Positions 26,247 to 37,295 of a stretch of DNA of 64,000 nucleotides are shown in pieces. The position numbers were made by a program, and so were the translations under genes. The notes beneath the pieces were generated by a model, which saw only the letters and a list, made by a program, of their open reading frames with translations, was not told where the DNA came from and did not search any database. The stretch's first letter is position 1. Each line of letters starts with the position of its first letter. The stretch covers positions 305,993 through 369,992 of the forward strand of contig JH720353.1 of assembly GCA_000231825.2 (NCBI GenBank), read 5' to 3'. Source of the DNA: Tetrahymena elliotti 4EA. Taxonomy: Eukaryota > Ciliophora > Oligohymenophorea > Hymenostomatida > Tetrahymenidae.

Positions 26247-27640
26247 TCAGTTTAATTAGTTATCTTTATCTTTATCTTTTTTTTTTTTATTCGCATTCAT
26301 CCCTGTTGAGATTATGTGCTCTTTATTATCTATTTTAGAAATAATCTATTTACGGCAATAATCAAAACCTTTTTAATCAGTATTTGGAGTTACTACTTCT
26401 TGCTTTTGACCATTAATTGTAACTTATTTTGATGGCAATGTTTTTGCATTAACATTTGGCGTTTTATATTATCTGTATTCACCATAGTTCTAAACACCAT
26501 CGTTATCAATCAATAGCACCGAGTTATCTTTTGTTACAATATTCTATGGTTTTATATCTGTGTGCTATATTTTGTTATTTTTTAATGTGTTTTGTACCTT
26601 ATCCAAAGACTTTAGATATTCTACTGCTTTTTTATGTGTAATACCATTTTATTAGATCTCTGAATTTAAAGTAGGCCTTTTCTCCATAATCACAGTACCA
26701 TTACATTCATTTCCTTCACATTTCACTCCAATATTAAGTTAACTCAGTTTTTCATAATTTTTAATTTGCTGACTACTCAAATTCTCCTTTTTTACATAAA
26801 CTACATTTTGTTTTTTAATGAATTTTACATCATTTTTTTTACAGCCCTAGTTTTACTTTGAGATTGTAGTCTACGTCCCTTCTTTCAGTTTTTAATCAAA
26901 TTTTTTATTTTACATATCAAGAAGAGTCTTATTTTTTTGAGTCAACTCATCACTTACTATTTTTGCTGTTTGTGTGATAGCACCAGCTACTCCACCTATA
27001 ACAGCACCAGATAATGCAGTTTCTAAAACTCCATCACCAACATCTTTTCCATTTATTAAATTATCTGCTACTTTAGCTGCAGTGCTAACCGATCCTCCAA
27101 CAACAACACCAGATGCTGTACTTGTAAGGACTTAAGCTGCTTTTGATGTAGCTTCTACCGTAACTTTGGAAGTTATAATTGAAGATGCTCCTGCCAACAG
27201 ACCCCCAGATACTGCACCTATAAATGCTGCTTATACTACATTCGAAAGATTTACTTCTTTATTAGCACAACTGTTCACTCCTCCTGAAATTGCTCCTCCT
27301 ACTGCTTAAGCTCCAGCTTAAATTGCAACCTTCTTACCTACAGTTGTTGCCACAGAAGCAGCTATACGAGATCCAGCAGCACCACAGCCTCCTCCAATTA
27401 TTCCTGTTGCACCTCCAATACAAACATTTTTACCCCATTAGGATATAGAGAAGTCTCTCTCTTCATTCAATCCTTATTACACAGCATCTACACTTCCGCT
27501 TATCCCTGCTCCTAATATTACAGATCCTACAATCATTGCAACAGGTCCTGTAGCAGCCAAAACAACACCTCCTGCAACTGTAGCTAAAGCAGAAATTGTT
27601 CCTGCCAAAATAGCATCATCTTAGAACTCATTAGAAATTT
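26247..27640 (-). CDS. Glycine-zipper hydrophobic protein fused to a small kinase-like domain
   Basis: About 460 residues, ending at TGA 26247-26249. The N-terminal ~215 residues (nt ~26960-27610) are Ala/Gly/Val-rich with GxxxG-type spacing, e.g. ATVAGGVVLAATGPVA, ATGIIGGGCGAAGSR, GAVIGGVAGAITQ. These suit packed membrane-inserting helices. The C-terminal ~230 residues look like a compact kinase fold: a possible beta-3 Lys (VVYVKKEN), a hinge-like TVIMEKRPTL, a helix AVEYLKSLDKV, the catalytic loop HTDIKPQN (Asp, Lys and Asn kept, HRD Arg replaced by Thr) and LIDNDG in place of DFG. No Gly-rich loop or APE motif is clear. It ends in a Lys/Asp tail. The start is unresolved: no in-frame ATG was found, so a 5' intron is likely. 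Function unknown. Confidence 0.62.
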
Positions 27641-28636
27641 TTTTTATTTTGCTTTTTTTATTTTAATTTAATTATTTTTAATTATTATTAATATTTTATT
27701 ATTTTTAATAAATGAAATTTGAAATATACAGAAATATATTGTCTATTGCAGTTAAAAAATGAGGTACCCTTGTTTTTATTAGAGGGATTATTTTAAAATT
27801 TAAAGATAAAACTCTTTTAAGTAATTTTTTTGTTGATTGAAAACATGAAAAAATAAAAGACTTTTATTTTATAATTTAATCTTTTCTATCTTTAATTATG
27901 TTTCAATTAGATTCTATCAGATTATTTCTAAATAAAAAAAAATAAAGTAATTTAATAGTTTGTATATTTATACCTTTAGATTTGAAGATGGAAAAAAACA
28001 TTTACAATCAAATATAAGATATAATAACCTTATAAATAAATAAAAAAATCTTTTTATCTTTTACATAAGAATATTTTTCCTCAATATATTTTTGTATATC
28101 TTAAATTTTATTAGAATTAAGTTTTAAATAGTAAATATTCTAATAAAAATTTACTTGAAATAGACTAAGCTAGAGATATTTAAAAAAAACACTTTTAATT
28201 TTGAATTTATTCTTTTATATTCTATCAAATTAAATTTTAAATAAAGAAACAAAAATAAATATTCTATCAATTTTAATATTCTAATTAATTAATTTAATAT
28301 TTTGTTAGCATTTAATGATATAATTTAAATTGCTGGAAAGCTACTTATGGGTTGTCTAAAGTACATTTTTATTATTTTGTATTTATTAATTAAGAAAAGT
28401 GGAACTTTTTCAAAATTTCTTAACTAATAAAATCAGTTTATTTTTCCAAATAAAAATCTAAAATGGGATAGATAGATAAATTAATTAATTAATAAATAAC
28501 TTTCTATAGGCTTGTCAGTTAATAACAATATCTTCATATTAAAGATTCATCTAATTTACTAAATATTTGTATGAAATTATAGAAAACAAAAAACTTTAAT
28601 TTTATTTTTGTTTTAATTTATTTAATCATTTTAAAG
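27641..28636. other. Intergenic region upstream of the glycine-zipper gene
   Basis: Probably contains the missing first exon or promoter of the minus-strand glycine-zipper gene; a minus-strand ATG near 27853 opens a frame that would need an intron to join. The part after ~28340 is the duplicated 3' flank of GTPase copy 2. Nothing else was recognised. Confidence 0.4.
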
Positions 28637-31120
28637 TCAGCTTTTGGGACAAAATTTACTGTAAACTTCTTAAAAGTCTAAGCTTTATGAAGCTTTCTAT
28701 ATTTATTATATTTCTTCATTTTAATTTTTTTAAACTTCTCCTCTTCTTCCATTTTCAGCTCTTTCTTTACTTAATCTAGGACCATCAATAAATTCGTTAT
28801 TGATATTACAAGAAATTGCACTTCCTCCTATTTAACTTAAAAGTACTCCTGCACCAACTGTAACTCTTAATCCTACTTAGGCAGCACTTATCATTACTGC
28901 TGAAGTTGTGGCTTCACTGGCTATTGCTAAGGCTGATACAGTACCACTTGCTAGATTGCTAATTGAACCTTCTTTTTAATTAAAAATTATAAATTTTTAG
29001 AAATCCTTCAATATAAATATTTTATTACCATTAAAATCCTTGTACTCCTTTGTTATTCCTCGAATTGTTGGTAGAAAAAATTCATCTCTAAATATACCAA
29101 CAGCTAAGCGACCTCCTATTCCTCCTTCTCCTGGTTTCCCACTTTATCCTTTTCTTCCATATAAAAAATTTTTTTTCTTTCTAATCTATTTTATTTGAGT
29201 TAATTTCCTACTCACTACCTAACAAGAATATCTTCAAATATCCTTCTTTTCCAGGTGATCCTCCAATCCCTCCCTCTCCAGAGTTGCCACCATCATATCC
29301 TTTTTATCCATTTTGATAATGAAATTCATATTCTTTATTTAAAGTAGCAATATCTTTTAATGTTGATGTAACTTATACAATTTTAATTAATGATTCTTCT
29401 CTTCTTTTAAAAATAGATTCAAGATCTCCATCTTCTCCGTTTTGTCCATTTTCACCATCTCCTCCATCTTAGCCATCACCTCCTTCTCCACCATTAACAT
29501 CTACGTTTAGTATTTAATTAGTTTAGCCTAGAATATTTTTTTAATCTTCAATAATTAAATAAAAACTTCCTCCATCATACCCATGATTTCCATTTCTTCC
29601 ACATTTTCCATAGTCACTCTCCTTCGGTATTGAATCACCCTTTTATCCAGACAAATCAATTAAATTAGCTGAATTAGTTATTACAAAATATTCACATTTA
29701 ATCATAACCCTTCCACTATTAAATTTTAAGTTGCTGTCTACGATGAAAATTGTACATTAAATGATTATTTATTTTTTATTAATATTTTCATTTATTATTA
29801 TTTATACTTCTGAAGATTGAATGAATACTCCACTTATTTTAATGCTATTATTATCTTGAAGTTGTGGAAGTTATTTGATTTCAAAAATAGAAAGAAATTA
29901 ATCCATATTTATTTTTTTTTTATTTTCTTCTTAATCTTATAAATGATTATATCTATATATAAAATAAAAAGCCATTTATATTTCTTTATTATCTATTTTT
30001 AAATCAATTAGTAATTAGTTTATTTCTTTAAAAATTTCTTAATCTATTATAATTGGAGATTAAAATGTTTTTTCAAATTTTTTAAGGTGACCATAGTTAT
30101 TATCCTCATATTATTTTAATAGATTTTTGGTTTTCTATTTTATAAAGAATTGTTCAGATATTTAGCTGTTTTTCTCAAATTCTGATAAAAGATGCCTTAA
30201 TTGTTAATTAATATATTCAACAACTTATGCATCAAATAAGTAATTTGTATTCATTTTTACATTTTAAACGAAATTACAATTTTGAATCTCTTACAATAAT
30301 TTTTTGTGGTAATCTTTAATGATAGGTAATTTTTTTTTTTTTATTGATATCTGGAAAATCCACGAATTTATTTTAAGACAGATCTCCAAACTTTTAAGAA
30401 GTACTGTTATGGATTTTATTAATGATACCTTCTAAGTAGACATTTTTTTCATCTTCTTCATCGTCTTCAAAATATACGGTATTATTGATAATGATTATGA
30501 TACCTTCCTTTAGTTTTTAGAAATCTTTAAAAGAATTAGAGAACTCTTTGATAAACTACTCATTCAATTAACCTCTACTACCACTTAAATCATGAATATT
30601 GATGATAACAATAATTCTAAATTTACTTTCATTATCTTAGAAATATTAGTTAAATTAATAGACATTTTCTATCCTTTATTCTATGTTTGTGTCCATTAGG
30701 CCAGGTGTATCAACATACACATATTCGCCATGCTAATGTTCTTGAAAAGACTTAGTTTTAGAGTCTCCTGAAGAGCTTTTAAAGATTTCATCTTAAAATT
30801 GAAGCACTAAAGATTTACTACTTTCTTCATAACCTAAGAAGCTTTCACGTTCACATAAGATATTTAAAAGAGAGCTTTTACCAGAACCAGTTAGTCCAAA
30901 GACAATAGTTTTATTGTGACAATTTTGATTTTAATTCATTTTTTAATCTAAGAATTCTTTTTTAATTTTATAAATTTTATTTATTAGGATCATAAGCTTT
31001 TATATATCTTTAATACAAATTTTTTGATTATGATAAATTAGTATTTTAATTTAAAAACTTAATTTATGTTACACTAAATCCTCAATCTATACCTCAGCTC
31101 TGCTTTTTCATTAAAAATTA
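28340..31120. repeat. Segmental duplication, copy 2 (GTPase gene plus flanks)
   Basis: Partner of the block at 20400-23140, in the same orientation. The coding parts align almost end to end, apart from the Walker A deletion in copy 1 and intron differences. This copy keeps the intact motifs and is therefore the better guide to the ancestral sequence. Confidence 0.75.
28637..30939 (-). CDS. P-loop GTPase with collagen-like Gly-rich region and Ala-rich tail (copy 2)
   Basis: The intact copy, starting MNQNQNCHNKTIVFGLTGSGKSS with a complete Walker A loop (nt ~30875-30901). G3 is VDTPGLMD (nt ~30691-30712), and the core strand FRIIVIINIHDLSG follows. The G4 region (IIIIINNTVYF) is not a canonical NKxD. 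The layout suits the AIG1/GIMAP-IRG-like side of the TRAFAC GTPases, but subfamily is uncertain. After ~300 residues come a strand-rich segment and blocks with Gly at every second or third position: GEGGDGQDGGDGENG, KGYDGGNSGEGGIGG and RKGQSGKPGEGG. The tail is Ala/Ser/Thr-rich and hydrophobic, ending before TGA 28637-28639. At least two introns interrupt the Gly-rich half. Function unknown. Confidence 0.75.
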
Positions 31121-32400
31121 ATTTTTAATAGATAAAATATTTAACTTAAAATTTGATTTTATTTAAGTAATCTACCTATCTATATGAAGGATGAAGATTT
31201 ATGATTATACCATAATATTTTTATCTAAAAAAGAGATAGTCAAACAGTAGTTATCACTATAAAGCTAGAATTTGAAAGTTAATAAATTTAATTTTAGAAA
31301 AATTAGTGATACTGAAAAAAAAAGTATTTTATTTTAATTTTAGTCTTTTCTTGTTAATTTTATTTTTCCTAAAAAAAAAATTCTTAGATGATGAATATGA
31401 GCAGAAATCTATTAAATCTTCTCAAAAGTTTAAAAAATAAACCTATTGATTGATTAACTTCCAAATTTTAATAGTAAAAATATCTTGAAATAAATCAAGA
31501 AAATCTAAAAAAATACAACATTTTCTTATGAAAGTATTAAAAAATACGAAGCACATAACAAATTTGTGTAAATCATTTTTATTATTTATGAGAGAGCTTA
31601 AAGATATCATGGTTTCTAAAGTTATAATTTATCTAAATAAAAGTATTTTATTTTTATTTATGAAGAATCTATTTTTTATTTTTTGTGGTAAAAGAAATTT
31701 AATAAGACATACTTAATGATCCCAATCCATATTAACTTTTAGAAGTAAAATTTTTTTATTTTTAAATTAATTAGGATCTACCTTTTAAGAAAAAAAAAAT
31801 TAATTGATCTGTTTTGAAGTTTAAATTAAAAAATTTTTATTTTTTTTAAAATTTATGATAAAAAAGTTTTTTGTATATTCATTCACATTTAAAAAAATTC
31901 TACAATGAAATAGGAATATTGTTTTCTTAAACAATAAGATTTTGATTATTCTTATGTAAAATATCAATATTATAAAATTATATTTAATAATACAATAATT
32001 TTTAGGTGTTATTATTTAATTTTTATAAGTTTGAGTATTTTAGATTTTTTAACTTGGATGAAATAATTAAAGAATTTAAAGAAAATTGTAGTGATAGATT
32101 TGTGTGAATTAATTAATAAGAGATAAAGAACAGTTATTTAAACAAAAGCAAATTAAATTAATAAAAATATTTTTTATTTTTTAATAAACTATTTTGAAAT
32201 TTAAAATCTATTTTAATATTTTTTAGTATGATAGAAAGAAGAAAATATTTTTAAAAAAATACACGATATATTAACCAAAGAAATACTTAACTTTGACATA
32301 ATTTAATTTGATATATTAAGATTAGTACAAACAAAGATATCAAAAGTATATCAAAATAAGAAGAGAGTAGCAAATATAAAATTATAAAATTTATGACAGT
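30940..32400. other. AT-rich intergenic region
   Basis: About 180 bp next to the GTPase are duplicated flank. The rest is A/T-rich with long T and A tracts. A 62-codon plus-strand frame at 31528-31716 is Lys/Leu/Phe-rich, with no family signal, and is not called. Confidence 0.5.
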
Positions 32401-35400
32401 TCAACGATCGTTAATCTTTCTGAAAGCAAGGTTGACATCTTCAACGTATTTACTGAAATATTGATTGAATTCTTATTTAGGTTTTTTAGGATCCTATTAT
32501 TAAGTAAATTGAAATTTTAAATAATGTTAAAATGAAGTAAAGAATTAATTACAAGTCTCTTCATATCAGTAAGTTAGAGGAAGAGGGGCTTAGTTTGGAA
32601 GTTGATTTCATTCCAATTTATCTTAGTTTCACCAGAAGATTCAACAATGGTTCTTCTAGCATTATCGTAGTAAGTGAAGATACTTCTCATCATACCAATA
32701 GTCTTTTCTAAGGGACACATGTAATCGTAGTCTGAGAAAGCGTTTTATTGTAAGAAATCTTCTCTGATAATTCTAGCAACTTCTAAGGTGAGTTTTTAAT
32801 CTTCAGAAAGGGAGTCCTTACCAACCAATTGGACGATTTCGTTCAATTCATTTTCTTCTTGTAAGATTTTTTTAATTTAAGTACGTAAATTAGAGAAATC
32901 AGCATCGAAGTTGTTGAAGTAAGGATCTAATTATCTTTATTTTTATTAAATGATTAAAAAATATTTCTTTTAAAAAACTTTAATGTTAATTATTACCTTT
33001 CGTAATTGGATGTAGAAATGTTCCAGTTAACTGAAGGGAAATGTTTACGTTAAGCCAATTTCTTATCGAGACCCCAGAAAACTTGGACGATAGAAAGAGT
33101 AGAGACTGTAACGGGATCAGTGAAATCACCACCAGGAGGAGAGACGGCACCGACGATAGTAATAGAACCTTCTCTGTTAGGAGAACCGTGACACTTGACA
33201 CGACCAGCTCTTTCGTAGAAGAAGGCAAGCTTATTGGCAAGATAAGCAGGATAACCTTGTTCAGCAGGCATCTAAGCAAGACGACCAGAGATTTCTCTCA
33301 AGGCTTCAGCCCAACGGGAAGTAGAGTCAGCCATCATACTAACATTATAACCCATATCTCTAAAATATTCAGCAAGGGTAATACCGGTATAAATAGAAGC
33401 TTCTCTGGCAGCGACAGGCATGTTAGAAGTATTAGCGACCAAGCAAGTACGTTGCATAATAGATTCTTTCTTACCATTGACTTCAGTGAACAATTCGGGG
33501 AATTCAGTAAGTACTTCAGCCATTTCATTACCTCTTTCACCACAACCGACATAAACGATAACTTCGGAGTTAGAGTATTTAGACAAGGCTTAGGAAATAC
33601 AGGTCTTACCACAACCGAAAGCACCGGGAATGGCACAAGTACCACCCAAGACGGAAGGGAAAAGAGCATCCAAAACTCTTTGACCAGTAAGAAGAGGAAC
33701 ATTACTATTAAATAAAACAATCAATATTTAGTTGAATGAAAGATGTAAATTAATCTTTAATTAATTACCCTTAGAGTCTTTCTTGAACGGGACGAGCTTG
33801 TCTAACAGGCCAGAAGTGAGACATTTTGTAAGCAGTCTTCTTACCATCGTATTCAAGTTCTAAAACCTTTTCGTGGATGTTGTATTAACCTTCAGGAGCA
33901 ATGAAAGTGACCTTACCCTTACCCTTGGGAGGAACCATGATATTATGCTTGGAGAACAAGTTATTTTCATGACAGTGACCAAAAATATCACCACCAACAA
34001 GCTTGGAGTCAATCTTGACTTCAGGTCTAGGAATGAAGTGCCATTATTTAGATCCATCCAAAATAGGGACATCAACACCTCTAGGAATGAAGACTGAACC
34101 AGAAACCTTAGCAATAGATTCAAGAGGTCTTTAGATACCGTCAAAAATACCATTCAAAATACCTAATTAAATGAAAGAATTATTAATAAAAATGAAAGAA
34201 AGAATTTAATATTGGATGATATTATTAATCTGATGACAAAAAAATTGGTGAGTATGCTTGATATAATTAACTAATTATAAAGGCCTAATTATTTATTTAT
34301 TGGGTATAATATCTTATTTTTTAATATTAAATTATTCTAGATGTTTTCTCAAACAAATCAAAATCCTTCTAATTTATTTACTATGTTAAAATCTACCCAA
34401 CTTTATTGATCTGCTTAATTATTTTCTTAATGAATTATTATAATAATACAAACTAATTTGCACCAAATAATATTTGCTTTTCAGATTAATTTGCGTGTAT
34501 CTTTTTAATAATTAAAATTGAATCTATTTGGCTTATCTTCGCAACCCTTAAATTTTATTACTTGTATTTCTCACATACAAAGTTATTCTTTATTTTTTTA
34601 TACCCATTATGAAAAAATTAATCACCTCGTTAACTAATCTATGTTTGCTAAAAGCAATTAAATGTCTTCATTAACAAATTATCTATTCATTTTAAAACTA
34701 TTGGTTGATTTTATTGCTTATCATTCTTTAGTAAGCCATGCTCGATAATAATTGTTATAAACTCATACGCAGATTGCTTTTGGATTAAATTATTTTTTTT
34801 TCTTTTATAATCTATTTTGGAATGGATCCTTTGATAATTTATATCATCAAATTGTAGTGTTTATAAATGAATAAATAATTTATTTACCAGGACCAAGTTC
34901 GACTGAAAGAGGTTCTTTAGTTCTCATGACTGGATCACCAACAGTCAAACCATCTATTTTTTATTGAAAATTTTATTAATGAATTTCATTTTTAACATGG
35001 CTAGTTTCTGATAAAAAATGTATTTTATTTCTTACAAGTATCTTCGTAACATTGAATAGAAGCAGTCTCACCATCGAGCTTGATAATTTCACCGACCAAC
35101 TTATTCCAACCGACTTTAACCTATTATTGTATATAAAAAATTATTTTAGAATGCTTTCGTCAAACAAGAGAATGTTAAAATGTGAAATTTTGGTTAAATA
35201 TAATTCTTGAAATCTAAAGTTAAGAAATATTTTACCAATTCGTACATCTTAGCACCAACCATGTTTTCAGCAACGACGACTATTTTTTAAGTAGATAATA
35301 ATTTAAATTTTATTTTGTTAACATATATTCTCTAATGGAAGGTTTTAAGGACTTAAGAGAGGATTTTATTTTTGTTTAGAGAAGCATTGAGTGAGAGTAA

Positions 35401-35782
35401 TCAAAATTGGGATCCTAAGCACTATACTGAGTTAAAACCCCAAATGTTTTGATGAAGTTATAAATCAACTGATCCTATTTTGAATGTCAAGTAAATTTTG
35501 CAAACCTAAGAAAGAAAGATACATAAGAAACTAATTTTTATTGACTGTCTAAATTGAATAATTTTGAGTTGCCTTAATTCTCAGGTAAAATCATGAGTAG
35601 GTTCGTTCACTCACTCACTCTACTGCTACTTAACTATTTTAATATCTTCTCTCTCCTTAAACCCTTTTCATTTAATATTTCTTGAAAGAAAATAGCTTAC
35701 GAGGACCGGCGACCTTGAAAATTTTACCGAAGTTGGATTCCTTTTCGGCAATTTCTTCTAAAGCAGTTTTTCTTTAAGCCAT
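32401..35782 (-). CDS. VMA1: V-type H+-ATPase catalytic subunit A
   Basis: Catalytic A subunit of the V1 sector, which hydrolyses ATP to drive proton pumping into acidic organelles and, in ciliates, the contractile vacuole system. It starts at 35782 with [16 protein letters not shown]. The Walker A loop is GAFGCGKT within [18 protein letters not shown]. Walker B/arginine-finger regions are present ([39 protein letters not shown]). The A-subunit-specific non-homologous insert is also seen ([15 protein letters not shown]). The C-terminus ends [16 protein letters not shown] before TGA. About seven exons are separated by introns, one of them over 700 nt (about 34170-34890). Codons are C/G-ended, typical of a highly expressed gene. 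Several standard-code open frames on the opposite strand are shadows. Confidence 0.97.
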
Positions 35783-37295
35783 TTGAGTGGATTTGACTTC
35801 TTTCTTTACTTAGTTTTTATTTTATTTTTTATTATTATATTAATTTTTGTTTTCTTTAATTGTTTATTTTTATTTTTATTTTATTTGTTTTCCCCTTTTA
35901 TATTTTTTTATTTCGCTTTATTATCTTTTATTATTAATTAATCTTTCTTCCTATCTCTCTAATACACATAAAAATACATACATATATAGTACTTATCTTC
36001 AAGCAGAGTTTGTGCATTTGATTGATTGATAGATGAATTGCTTTTATGCTTTTTCAATTCTTTCTTCCAAAATCAATAATGTTTATACTTTCATATCTAT
36101 TCTTTGATAAATAAACATCAATCAATTCTTCATTTCACTTTAATCTTTGTATTATTAATTTAGCTGTTTATCGCCTACCCTTTCTTATCAATTGATTCAA
36201 TAAGAATCCTATACCATTTGATAGGTATCAAAATTTTTGTGTATGATCAAATAAATTGTACAAATCATTGGTATCGAAGAATAAAAGAAATTATTAATAT
36301 ATCTTCCTCACATCCAAAGAAAATTTCCATCACTATTCTTTAGATATTTTAAAGCTAAATGATTGATGCTTTTAACCTTAAAATTAAATTTTTTATTTGA
36401 GTAAAGAGTAGATGTAATTAAGTAATCAGATAAAAATAAATTCATTTTCAATATTTTATGAAATAGATTATTTATTTCTTTTTATAAAATAAAAATTTTA
36501 AACATTTGTTTTGTTAAGTAATATCAGAAAATTCCTCATTTAATTAAATTTATTTGAATAAACAAAGTTAAAATTAATATTCTTAGTTTGATTACTCTTT
36601 TTCTAAATTATTTGATTAAGTATCAACCAAATCATTTATTTATTTAGGTTTCTTTTTTATTCTTATTAACTTAACTTGAGTCTCTTCAAATTGTCTTCCT
36701 TATCAAAAAATGTTTAAAACTAATTGAAAATTAATATCAAATGTTTATCTCGAGGGTCTATTGAGAATTTTAAAATCATTTATCATAAATTGAAATGTAA
36801 TTATATCCTATCTAGAGATAGATATAAATGGTCTTTTTAAAACTTGTTTCAATAAGAAATTAAGTAAAATAGCTTGAAAATAAAATAGAAAAATAATATC
36901 TCTAATATAAATTTATTTAATTTAAAGATGTAAAATGAGATAGATAAAAATTCATTAACTGTAAATTTTTGAGATCAAATATTTTAAATTTGTTGATAAG
37001 CAATTATTAAAATAGAAAATTGTAATAATATTTATTTATTAATTTATAAAATAGAAAAATATGATTTATTATTATAAAACTTTAAATAAGGGAAAATTTA
37101 TATTATGGCTGATTGATTATTAGATAAGGTAAGTCATTTTAAGATATTTATTTTTATTATTTTTCTACTCTATTTTTTGAATTTACAAAAAATTTTTTAG
37201 ATTTCTCCCATTTTTTTGAATTAACAAATTAGTTTGATTATTTTTATTAGCTCATACTTTAATATATTTTTTCTTACTTAGGCTAAATTTTTTTT
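35783..37295. other. Intergenic region upstream of VMA1
   Basis: The first part is pyrimidine-rich on the plus strand (the A-rich leader of the minus-strand V-ATPase gene). The remainder is AT-rich flank reaching the 3' end of the next minus-strand gene. No supported gene; the 60-codon plus frame at 35847-36029 is the reverse of the A-rich leader. Confidence 0.5.

Noticed and set aside
26456..26641. 61-codon plus-strand frame starting MAFYIICIHHSSKHH
   Set aside because: It is antisense to the kinase-like catalytic loop of the minus-strand gene.
31528..31716. 62-codon plus-strand frame with hydrophobic stretches
   Set aside because: Composition follows base bias; there is no family signal, leader or neighbour context.
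33041..33715. 224-codon plus-strand frame and nearby frames inside the V-ATPase gene
   Set aside because: They are antisense or alternative-frame shadows of the strongly conserved V-ATPase A exons.
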